Below are positions 9,263-16,637 of a stretch of DNA of 64,000 nt, one piece after another. Under the pieces are notes generated by a model. It searched no databases. It worked only from the letters and a program-made list of their open reading frames with translations, and was not told the origin of the DNA. This stretch comes from Bacillota bacterium (GTDB lineage: Bacteria > Bacillota_I > Bacilli_A > RF39 > UBA660), in the NCBI GenBank assembly GCA_003149915.1, contig QAMK01000012.1, positions 58,542 through 122,541 on the forward strand, given 5' to 3'. Every line of letters starts with the position of its first letter. Position 1 is the stretch's first letter. Both the position numbers and the translations under genes were made by a program.

Positions 9263-9306
9263 CACGTCGAGTGTGTTTGCGTATTAAAAAGGAAAGATAG
9301 GTAAAA
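9263..9306 (+). pseudogene. Remnant of an rlmCD-like 3' end
   Basis: Read in frame, this stretch encodes HVECVCVLKRKDR and a TAA. The intact rlmCD gene ends in HVECVCLLKLR and a TAA at 8183. The T-x-HVECVC-x-LK match continues one residue pair upstream (QTR versus NTY). The codon differences are mostly synonymous, so this is a diverged copy of a real protein end rather than a chance match. It is either the displaced original end of the gene or the stub of a deleted paralogue. Confidence 0.65.
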
Positions 9307-9312
9307 ATAGGT

Positions 9313-10257
9313 ATGGATAAAAAAGAACAAATTACAACAAATATCATGCAATTAGCAGAAACTTTAAATGCTCGTTATGGCAATATCATTCCAAAAGAAA
9401 AAGTAGGAGAAGCCATCGAAAGATTCTCGGGTTCTGAGGAAGACTATGATATAATCATGTCCAAAGTCAGTCAGTTAGCAATGAACTATGTGGTGAATTA
9501 TCAAAAAAATCAAGTCTTAACAAACGATTTGCCTAAGGAAGAGGGAAGAGATAGCCAAACATTTGCAGGAATTAGAAATGTTTATCAAAAAGTTCAACAA
9601 CTGCTAGCATCAAATGAAACGAAAGTGTTTCTATCGGGTGGCGTCGTGCCATATTTTCTGCTAAATCAAGATTCCAATCGTTTGCATGATGATATGGATA
9701 CCGTTGCTAGAATGGAAGATATGCCAAAACTACGATTTTTATTTCAACAGGCTGGGTGGTATGATCCTAGCTGGGATAGTTTAAATATTGCCCAAGATGG
9801 TCAAGATTATGGGTTTGAAGTAAAGATAGATGGTGTTCCTGTTGGAATCTATCCGTTCACGTATGAAGATGGACTTTTGACACAATATACATACGATCCT
9901 TACAATACAGCATGTAAAATAAAAGAAATGCCACTGCATGAATTATCGGATTATGTGACGACATACCCAAGTAAAGATGGCAAAGTGTATGATATGATGA
10001 GTTTAGAATACATTAAAAAAAGTAAAGAAAAGGTAAATCGACAAAAAGATATTCAAGATGTCGTGAAAATAGAGGAAACGGGCTTGCTACGAAAAGAAGT
10101 GGAAGACCGAATTTTTCCACCGAGAGAGATACAAAATAAGAAAGCCCAATCTTTGAATACAGAAAAGACAATGGGAAATGCTACGATACCAGCATTACTT
10201 AGTGCCATGGTTGTAGGATCTTTCATTTTACTCGGGACAGTATTGTTCTTTTTTTAA
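9313..10257 (+). CDS. Tail-anchored nucleotidyltransferase-fold protein
   Basis: The 314-residue product has a central nucleotidyltransferase-like signature: LSGGVVPYFLL followed by LHDDMDTV (acidic residues near 126-129), then a strand with EVKIDG supplying a possible third acid. This resembles minimal/AbiEii-type nucleotidyltransferases. The C-terminal 22 residues (about 290-312) are hydrophobic, giving a tail-anchored cytosolic enzyme like the protein at 170-2776. The start is supported weakly by GGAAAGATAGG upstream. Substrate is unknown. A strong terminator follows. Confidence 0.7.
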   Translation: MDKKEQITTNIMQLAETLNARYGNIIPKEKVGEAIERFSGSEEDYDIIMSKVSQLAMNYVVNYQKNQVLTNDLPKEEGRDSQTFAGIRNVYQKVQQLLASNETKVFLSGGVVPYFLLNQDSNRLHDDMDTVARMEDMPKLRFLFQQAGWYDPSWDSLNIAQDGQDYGFEVKIDGVPVGIYPFTYEDGLLTQYTYDPYNTACKIKEMPLHELSDYVTTYPSKDGKVYDMMSLEYIKKSKEKVNRQKDIQDVVKIEETGLLRKEVEDRIFPPREIQNKKAQSLNTEKTMGNATIPALLSAMVVGSFILLGTVLFFF

Positions 10258-10271
10258 AATATATCTAGATT

Positions 10272-10299
10272 AGTGTGAAAAGATCACACTTTTTCTTTT
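10272..10299 (+). terminator. Intrinsic terminator
   Basis: Perfect stem AGTGTGA/TCACACT with a 5-base loop followed by a T-rich run, directly after the nucleotidyltransferase gene. Confidence 0.85.
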
Positions 10300-10357
10300 G
10301 TAAAAGGAAACATTTATAGACAAATATGATATACTAAAAAGCAGAAAGGGTGGTAGC

Positions 10358-11677
10358 ATGAACAGTCTATTTGATAATGGTGAAGAACATGTAGAATTCA
10401 AACCGCTAGCTGATCGAATGCGTCCAACTACACTAGAAGATTTCTTCGGTCAAGAAGAGATTGTCGGACCAGATTCGCCAATTAGAAAGATGATTGAAAC
10501 CGATACGATTACATCGATGATTTTCTGGGGCCCACCAGGTGTTGGTAAAACGACATTAGCAAAGATTATTGCGGGTCAAACACATTCTTTATTCTATGAG
10601 TTATCTGCTGTAACAGCAGGTGTGAAAGAAATCAAAGAACTGATTGAAATATCGAAGTTTAACAAAAGTAATGGCAAACGAACCATCGTCTTTGTAGATG
10701 AAATTCACAGGTTCAATAAAAGTCAGCAAGATGCCTTTTTACCATACGTTGAAAACGGGAATATTATTCTAATTGGTGCGACGACCGAAAACCCTTCGTT
10801 TGAAGTGAATTCCGCATTACTTTCGCGTGCCAAAGTATATGTCTTAAAAAGTTTATCGAAAGAAGATATCATCGGCATCTTAAAACGTGCCTTAGATAAG
10901 ACGGAAGAATATCAAAATGTGCAAATTGAAGAAGATTGCTTCGACATCATCGCAAACGTAAGTAATGGCGATGCTAGAACTGCTCTCAATACATTAGAGA
11001 CCGTCATCAACATTACCAAATTAAAGAAAAATAAAAAAGTGATTACTAAGCAGGACTTAGAACATGCACTGCAGAGCAAAGTGTTCTTGTATGATAAAAA
11101 AGGCGAAGAACACTATAACTTAATTTCTGCTCTTCATAAATCGATGCGTAATAGTGATCCAGATGCAGCACTTTACTATTTAGCTAGAATGTTAGAAGCA
11201 GGCGAAGATCCTCTCTATGTAGCGAGAAGATTGATTCGTTTTTCATCCGAGGATATCGGTCTTGCCAATCCAAACGCACTGCTGCAAGCGACTGCCACGT
11301 ACAATGCTTGTCACGATAACGGCATGCCAGAATGTAACGTCAATCTTGCCCAAGCAGTCGTTTACTTAAGTCTAAGCCCCAAATCTAATTCTCTATATAC
11401 TGGTTATATGAAAGCAGCATCCGTTGCCAAAGCGACGATGCAAGAATCCGTTCCTCTTCATCTTAGAAACGCCGTTACCAAACTAGATAGTGAACTAGGA
11501 AATGGCAAAGGATACCAATATGCACATGATTATGAAAATAAAATTACCAACATGCAGTGCTTACCAGATTCCATTAAAAACGAAACATTTTATCATCCGA
11601 CCAATTCTGGTCATGAAAAACAATATGCAGAAATACTGAAACGAATTGAAAATATAAAGAAGAATATGAATTCATAA
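10358..11677 (+). CDS. rarA: Replication-associated recombination protein A (AAA+ ATPase)
   Basis: The 439-residue product matches the RarA/MgsA/WRNIP1 family in length and motifs. It has an FGQEEIVGP N-terminal box, Walker A GPPGVGKTT near residue 57, Walker B VDEIHRF, sensor GATTENPSFEVN, and the C-terminal tetramerisation region with GLANP. RarA acts at stalled replication forks. It heads a run of closely spaced genes to about 13.6 kb. Confidence 0.95.
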   Translation: MNSLFDNGEEHVEFKPLADRMRPTTLEDFFGQEEIVGPDSPIRKMIETDTITSMIFWGPPGVGKTTLAKIIAGQTHSLFYELSAVTAGVKEIKELIEISKFNKSNGKRTIVFVDEIHRFNKSQQDAFLPYVENGNIILIGATTENPSFEVNSALLSRAKVYVLKSLSKEDIIGILKRALDKTEEYQNVQIEEDCFDIIANVSNGDARTALNTLETVINITKLKKNKKVITKQDLEHALQSKVFLYDKKGEEHYNLISALHKSMRNSDPDAALYYLARMLEAGEDPLYVARRLIRFSSEDIGLANPNALLQATATYNACHDNGMPECNVNLAQAVVYLSLSPKSNSLYTGYMKAASVAKATMQESVPLHLRNAVTKLDSELGNGKGYQYAHDYENKITNMQCLPDSIKNETFYHPTNSGHEKQYAEILKRIENIKKNMNS

Positions 11678-11690
11678 AAAGGAGAAAAAT

Positions 11691-12317
11691 ATGAACGAAA
11701 AAAACAAAAACACCACATCTGGATTCGATGCCATTACAGCAGAATGTGAACGCATCTATCCAACTCAAAAAAATCCAATTCATTACGGAACGATAATCGG
11801 TTGGCGTGTCGGAGGAGGCGATCCGTTAGATGGTATCAGTATCTACGATGCCGGCGATGCTTGGCACTTTGTCACATACGGTTTAACAGAATTATATGAA
11901 AAAGAGTCCGATAACAAAGAAATCAGTGGGTATGGAATGGAGTTTACATTTAAACTAAAAAAAGATGACTATGAAAATACAGAAGCAGAGCAAAAATGCA
12001 TCTGTGGAATTTTACAGAGTTTAGCTAGAATGACTTTTGAATATGGCGAACTGTTTCGTCCATACGAGTATATCTATACTGGTCAAACGACTGGCATCGA
12101 TTCTAAAGCCAAATCGAATATCACTGGTTTTATTACGATTCCGGATACATCCTTAAATCCAATTTCCACTCCGAATGGAAAGGTGGAATTTGTCGAATTA
12201 ATCGGTGTCACGAACGATGAATTGTTGGCAATCCAAAACAAACAGATTAGAGTCAAAGAATTGTATGAGAAACTAGGTAGTGACATTACAGATTACAACC
12301 GTAACTCTGTAATATAA
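11691..12317 (+). CDS. Suppressor-of-fused (SUFU) domain protein
   Basis: The 208-residue cytosolic product carries the bacterial SUFU core: GDPLDGISIYDAGDAWHFVTYG followed a short way on by GYGMEFTF. Bacterial SUFU proteins often act as immunity or accessory proteins, but no toxin is adjacent here. It starts 13 bases after rarA behind AAAAGGAG. Confidence 0.85.
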   Translation: MNEKNKNTTSGFDAITAECERIYPTQKNPIHYGTIIGWRVGGGDPLDGISIYDAGDAWHFVTYGLTELYEKESDNKEISGYGMEFTFKLKKDDYENTEAEQKCICGILQSLARMTFEYGELFRPYEYIYTGQTTGIDSKAKSNITGFITIPDTSLNPISTPNGKVEFVELIGVTNDELLAIQNKQIRVKELYEKLGSDITDYNRNSVI

Positions 12318-12343
12318 GTTATCAATAGAAAGGATGAACCTAT

Positions 12344-12904
12344 ATGAAGAAGTTAATTTGGTGTTGTCTACTTGCCCTTGCGTGTTTAATCGTTGTCGGG
12401 TGTGGAAATACTTCTCAAAATCAGAGTACGGAAGATATACCAGCACCTAGTAACGAATACGGTACGGTAGAGAAGGAAAGTGTCGAGACACTCGTTGCAA
12501 AATTTAACACGCAAGTATTAGAAAATGGTTCTTTAAATCCGGCTTCAAATGATTATCGCACAACGAGTGAGCAACGTTATTGGTATGGTTTAATCACAGG
12601 AATTTATTTGATTGCTGTACCGGAAGAGTTCCAAAATGATTTCCAAAATGAAATCGTAGACTATATGGTTTTATATGTCGAAAAAGGTAATGAGAACGAA
12701 GCAATGGTACCAGACTATTTAAAGGCATTAATCCAAGCAAACAACGATACCATTACCGATGACGAAGTAGAGAAGTTACTAACAGAAGCAAAAGAAAAAT
12801 CTTCTACAGGTGAGACATCCAATAACGGAAAAGGTATTTCCATCGGTTACATAGAAAACGATGATAATTATCAATATCAAGTAATCAGGCTGTATGAGAA
12901 ATAA
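12344..12904 (+). CDS. Lipoprotein of unknown function
   Basis: The 186-residue product has a lipoprotein signal: MKKLIW, a hydrophobic core and the lipobox VVGC, giving a mature N-terminal cysteine at residue 20. The mature domain is acidic and helical and resembles no family I know. It follows the SUFU gene by 26 bases with AAAGGATG as ribosome site, so it is probably in the same operon. Confidence 0.8.
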   Translation: MKKLIWCCLLALACLIVVGCGNTSQNQSTEDIPAPSNEYGTVEKESVETLVAKFNTQVLENGSLNPASNDYRTTSEQRYWYGLITGIYLIAVPEEFQNDFQNEIVDYMVLYVEKGNENEAMVPDYLKALIQANNDTITDDEVEKLLTEAKEKSSTGETSNNGKGISIGYIENDDNYQYQVIRLYEK

Positions 12905-12924
12905 AAAAAGTAAGTAGTAGGTAA

Positions 12925-13599
12925 ATGACAATGCGAAATCTATCAGATAATTTTCAAAATCGAACCATTCAATGGAACGAATTATTAGAATACGGATTCA
13001 TCCAAAAAGAAGATTCCTATTATTTAGAAAGACCAATCGTAGATGGATTATTTCAAATCGTAATGGAAATAGGTCCAGCAACTCAAACATCGAAAGTAAT
13101 CGATTTATCGACCGAAGAAGAGTATGTCTTAGTCGATGTTCCATCTTCTTCTGGAAATTTCGTTGGAAAAGTAAAAGAAGAATATGAAACAGAAATTCAT
13201 AACGTCATTCAAAATTGTACGACATTGAGTATATTTCAAGAAGCACAATCTCAGAAAATCATTCGCTATATCAAGGAAAAATACGGCGATGACTTAGAAT
13301 TTTTATGGGAAAAATCGAACAATGCTATTTGGAGAAATAAAGAAAATAGGAAATGGTATGGTGCCTTGCTGACGATTTCAGAAGATAAGTTGGGACTAGA
13401 ATCTACTCGCCAGATAGAAATTATCGACTTACGATACGAGAAAGAACACATTGCTGATATCATCGATAACGAGAAAGTTTTTCCGGGTTATCACATGAAT
13501 AAAAAAAGTTGGATTACTTTGAAATTGGATGGCAGTGTCGAAGATGATGAAATTTATCGTCTAATCGATCATAGTTATTTATTATCAAAAAAGAAATGA
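12925..13599 (+). CDS. MmcQ/YjbR-family protein
   Basis: The C-terminal half of this 224-residue protein matches the MmcQ/YjbR (DUF419, double-wing CyaY-like) fold: YIKEKYGDDLEFLWEK, then KWYGALLTI, and a closing FPGYHMNKKSWITLKLDG. The N-terminal 100 residues form an extra domain of beta character, as in longer members of the family. The biochemical role is not established. It sits 20 bases after the lipoprotein gene. Confidence 0.8.
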   Translation: MTMRNLSDNFQNRTIQWNELLEYGFIQKEDSYYLERPIVDGLFQIVMEIGPATQTSKVIDLSTEEEYVLVDVPSSSGNFVGKVKEEYETEIHNVIQNCTTLSIFQEAQSQKIIRYIKEKYGDDLEFLWEKSNNAIWRNKENRKWYGALLTISEDKLGLESTRQIEIIDLRYEKEHIADIIDNEKVFPGYHMNKKSWITLKLDGSVEDDEIYRLIDHSYLLSKKK

Positions 13600-13617
13600 T
13601 AGAAAGAAGGAATTTGG

Positions 13618-14160
13618 ATGATGTACCGTAAAACGTATTCTTCTCCGATCGGATTATTAGAGATGGAAAGCGATGGGACATACCTGACTGGTCTATGGTT
13701 TGAAAAATCTCAGAGTAGCACCAACCATGATACGGATTGGATAGAAAAAGATCTTCCAATTTTTGAATCGACTTCTCATTGGCTAGATATCTACTTTGCA
13801 GGAAAGATTCCTGATTTTACACCCAAGTATAAAATTCTAAATGCGACACCATTTCGGAAACAAGTAATCGATATCATCTGTCGCATCCCATATGGAAAAG
13901 TAGTCACGTACAAGGACATTGCTGACCAAATCGCTCGTTCAAGAGGATTGAAACGAATGTCTGCTCAGGCGGTCGGTGGTGCTGTCGGTTGGAATCCAAT
14001 CTGCATCATCATTCCATGTCACCGCGTAGTAAGCGCGACTGGTAATTTGACAGGTTACGCCGGAGGTATTGATAAGAAAGTTCGGTTGTTAGAAATCGAA
14101 AACCATCTGGTGAGTGAGTTCAAAATAAAGAAGAATGAAGAGAAATCCTACCTCATATAA
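13618..14160 (+). CDS. ogt: Methylated-DNA-[protein]-cysteine S-methyltransferase
   Basis: The 180-residue product has the full active-site block IPCHRV with acceptor cysteine near residue 134, preceded by TPFRKQV...IPYGKVVTYKDIA and followed by LTGYAGGI. It repairs O6-alkylguanine by suicide transfer to the cysteine. AGAAAGAAGG precedes two adjacent ATGs (13618, 13621). The 3' end overlaps the 5' arm of a terminator. Confidence 0.95.
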   Translation: MMYRKTYSSPIGLLEMESDGTYLTGLWFEKSQSSTNHDTDWIEKDLPIFESTSHWLDIYFAGKIPDFTPKYKILNATPFRKQVIDIICRIPYGKVVTYKDIADQIARSRGLKRMSAQAVGGAVGWNPICIIIPCHRVVSATGNLTGYAGGIDKKVRLLEIENHLVSEFKIKKNEEKSYLI

Positions 14161-14200
14161 TAAAGCAATCAATCTAGAAGCGAGCGGGGTGGGATTTTTT
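14143..14200 (+). terminator. Terminator overlapping the ogt 3' end
   Basis: AAATCCTACC (14143-14152) pairs with GGTGGGATTT (14188-14197) with one wobble, and the 3' arm runs into six Ts. The loop is long (about 35 bases) and the 5' arm lies inside the ogt coding end, so efficiency may depend on ribosome position. Confidence 0.5.
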
Positions 14201-14321
14201 GACTCAAAAAATATGGTCAGCATTAAAAAATATTTGGATTCGAATATTTCGAGGAAGTTTTATTTTACTAATTTTATATACGTTGATGTATCTTTTAGCA
14301 GTGGCATCGTACTTAATCTGA
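14199..14321 (+). CDS. Possible 40-residue single-span membrane peptide
   Basis: A TTG at 14199 opens a 40-codon frame. The peptide has a basic amphipathic start (MTQKIWSALKNIWIRIFRG) and then a membrane segment of about 20 residues (FILLILYTLMYLLAVASYLI). GGGGTGGGA lies just upstream but is also the 3' arm of the ogt terminator. The composition looks like a genuine membrane peptide; the unusual start and overlap make it uncertain. An overlapping 69-codon frame has less protein-like composition. Confidence 0.35.
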   Translation: MTQKIWSALKNIWIRIFRGSFILLILYTLMYLLAVASYLI

Positions 14322-14340
14322 AAGAAAATAGGAATTCTGT

Positions 14341-14369
14341 TTGAAAAATACGACAAAATGCGTTATGAT
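14341..14369 (+). promoter_or_regulatory. SigA-type promoter for the alpha/beta hydrolase
   Basis: TTGAAA at 14341-14346, a 17-base spacer and TATGAT at 14364-14369, located 25 bases before the ATG at 14394. Confidence 0.7.
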
Positions 14370-14393
14370 GAAAAAGAAGAGAAAGGAGTTCCT

Positions 14394-15317
14394 ATGTTTA
14401 GAGATATTTTGTATAGTATTTGTAATTCTCAAGTCAAACAAATTGAAAAACGTCAAAAGGACCTAGCCTTAGACACAGAAGCAGTAATTCTATCCCGTAA
14501 CCAACCTTATAAAGAAAAATATAGTCTCTCTCATTTATACGATGTATATCAACCTCGTGCAATTGAAGATCCGTTCCAATTACCTTTGATTATTACGATT
14601 CATGGTGGTGCGTTTATCGTCGGCGACAAAAAATATCATCGCTATTATTCTGGTTTTATTGCCGTTCAAAATTATCAAATTGCACCAATTAACTTTCGTG
14701 TGATTTCAGAAAAAGTCAATTTAAAAGAGGAGATTCAAGATATTTTTGATGCCATCAACGACGTTGTTAAAGTTTTCAAAGGATTTCCTAGACTTTACAT
14801 CATGGGTGAATCGGCAGGTGCCATGCTTGCTATCTTAGTATGCGCCATTTGGAATGATCCAAAATTGCAAAAAAAGTTTGGTGTAAAAGTTCCAGATTAT
14901 AAATTGAGTGGTTTGGCTTTAATCGCATGCCCTTATAATCATCAATTGTATCCAAAGTTTATGGCCCCGATCAATTATAGTAGCAACAAGATGTTATTTG
15001 CTAGATGTCCAGAACTAAAAGAACTAGTAGATGCTAAGAAGTTGTGGAACGAAAATATGCCGCCCGTTTTTATTACCGATTACGACAAAGATATTTTCTA
15101 TAAACGCCAACTTGATTTTGAAGAATTCTTAAAGAGTCGCAATCATCCATATCGGAGTATGTATGTAAATCATAAAGATGTAAAAGAAAAGTTGTTCCAT
15201 ACGTTTAATGTGATTCGACCAGATTACGAAATCAGTAAAAAAATCAATTTGGAAATGATTGCTTATTTTAATGAATTAGCAGAGAAAGAAAAAACGACAA
15301 AGAAATCTAAAAAATAA
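14394..15317 (+). CDS. Alpha/beta hydrolase (acetyl-esterase-like)
   Basis: The 307-residue product has the hormone-sensitive-lipase/acetyl-esterase layout: oxyanion motif HGGAF at about residue 70 and nucleophile elbow GESAG with serine near 140. An FITDYDKD acid-loop region follows, and a candidate histidine lies in LFHTFNV. The substrate is unknown. ATG 14394 is chosen because GAGAAAGGAG lies 5 bases upstream; the frame extends 36 bases further 5' into the promoter. Confidence 0.88.
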   Translation: MFRDILYSICNSQVKQIEKRQKDLALDTEAVILSRNQPYKEKYSLSHLYDVYQPRAIEDPFQLPLIITIHGGAFIVGDKKYHRYYSGFIAVQNYQIAPINFRVISEKVNLKEEIQDIFDAINDVVKVFKGFPRLYIMGESAGAMLAILVCAIWNDPKLQKKFGVKVPDYKLSGLALIACPYNHQLYPKFMAPINYSSNKMLFARCPELKELVDAKKLWNENMPPVFITDYDKDIFYKRQLDFEEFLKSRNHPYRSMYVNHKDVKEKLFHTFNVIRPDYEISKKINLEMIAYFNELAEKEKTTKKSKK

Positions 15318-15346
15318 AAGTGCGGATTTAACTCCGTACTTTTTTA
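15317..15346 (+). terminator. Intrinsic terminator
   Basis: AAAAGTGCGGA pairs with TCCGTACTTTT (one wobble) and is followed by Ts, directly after the hydrolase stop. Confidence 0.85.
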
Positions 15347-15428
15347 TGCTCTGCCCAATAGAAATGGTTGACATATATACAAAAGAACAAAAATATGATA
15401 TAATAAGCGCTACAAAAAGGGTGATAAT

Positions 15429-16517
15429 ATGAATACCATTCATGAATACGTGAAACAATATGGAAGGTTTACATTTCAAGAAAGTCCATTTAATGAAGTC
15501 GATAATGCCGTGTTCTCTTCACTTGCTTATCTTGATTTTTCAGACTGTATCGACGGCGAAGAAGAAATTACAATTCGGTTTTTAGCACGAAGATACTTTA
15601 AAAAGAATAATATCCAAAAGATTCGTAAAAATCCACATTCCATTCGGCAGATGATTGAAACATTTTTTCTTTGTTCTACTGCTCGTAGATATCAAGATAT
15701 TATCGTTCATCACTTTCGTCATATAATAAATGAGACGACACAGTTTCAAGCCCTTTGTTTTACGATAGCGAAAGGAACGATGTTTGTTGCATTTGAAGGA
15801 ACGGATGACTCGATGGTCGGTTGGCATGAAGACTTCGATATGATGCATACGTTTCCAATTCCAAGTCAAAAATTAGCTATAGAGTATTTAAATCAAGTGA
15901 TTACTAGGAAGTACCATCGTGTATATGTGGGAGGACACTCCAAGGGTGGTAACTTAGCAATGACTGCCTGCATGTATTTACCCTTTTGGAAACAACATAA
16001 AGTAAAACAAATTTACAACAACGATGGACCTGGCTTTCGAAAAGAAGAATACGAATCGAAAGAGTTTAAACGCATTGAAAAGAAACTTCACGTCATCATT
16101 CCAGAGTCGAGTGTAATAGGATTACTATTTTATCACAAGAAAGATTTTCAAGTAGTGAAGAGCTTAGGCCGTGGCATCTACCAACACGATTTGAGCAATT
16201 GGTTATGTTATGGTGCTTATTTTACACCGGGAACTTTGAGCGATGAAGCAAAAAGTCAGGCCAGAAGATTTTCCATCTGCTTTCAAAAGTATAGTTATGC
16301 TAAGAAAAAAGAATTCGTGAACATTTTATTTTCGTTATTTAAAGAGTGCAACATGACGGTATTTAGTGAAGTGACCAATCCTAAAATTTCAAAGTTAATT
16401 CGTTTAATTCATGCCAGTAGAAAATTAGATAAAGAGTCGAAAGAGTTATTAATCGATATGTTTAGTATCGTTTTAAATAATAAAGTTGCTTCCAAAAATG
16501 AGACGATAGCATCATGA
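15429..16517 (+). CDS. DUF2974 (Mbeg1-like) lipase-fold protein
   Basis: The 362-residue product carries a lipase-like nucleophile elbow GGHSKGGN (serine near residue 171) followed by IYNNDGPGF, the hallmark of the DUF2974/Mbeg1-like family found in Firmicutes. No signal peptide is seen, so it is probably cytosolic. A substrate is not known. The stop overlaps a short ORF by ATGA. Confidence 0.85.
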   Translation: MNTIHEYVKQYGRFTFQESPFNEVDNAVFSSLAYLDFSDCIDGEEEITIRFLARRYFKKNNIQKIRKNPHSIRQMIETFFLCSTARRYQDIIVHHFRHIINETTQFQALCFTIAKGTMFVAFEGTDDSMVGWHEDFDMMHTFPIPSQKLAIEYLNQVITRKYHRVYVGGHSKGGNLAMTACMYLPFWKQHKVKQIYNNDGPGFRKEEYESKEFKRIEKKLHVIIPESSVIGLLFYHKKDFQVVKSLGRGIYQHDLSNWLCYGAYFTPGTLSDEAKSQARRFSICFQKYSYAKKKEFVNILFSLFKECNMTVFSEVTNPKISKLIRLIHASRKLDKESKELLIDMFSIVLNNKVASKNETIAS

Positions 16518-16612
16518 CGTTAGGGAGGAATCATTTTATACAAGCATATGATTCTTATCGATATACAAAGAAAGATATGAATAAAAAGGTGGCAAAAAAG
16601 AAAACCCTATGA
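16514..16612 (+). CDS. Possible 32-residue basic leader peptide
   Basis: An ATG overlapping the previous stop (ATGA) opens 32 codons ending TGA at 16610-16612, lysine-rich in its second half. No strong ribosome site is present. Its last codons (ACC CTA) are complementary to the TAGGGT of the next gene's ribosome site. It may be a coupling ORF or chance. Confidence 0.22.
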   Translation: MTLGRNHFIQAYDSYRYTKKDMNKKVAKKKTL

Positions 16613-16637
16613 TAAAATGAAATGGTAGGGTGATGAC

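Noticed and set aside
14135-14344. 69-codon plus-strand frame overlapping the ogt end
   Set aside because: No ribosome site at its ATG, low-complexity composition, and a different frame of the same stretch encodes a more protein-like membrane peptide.
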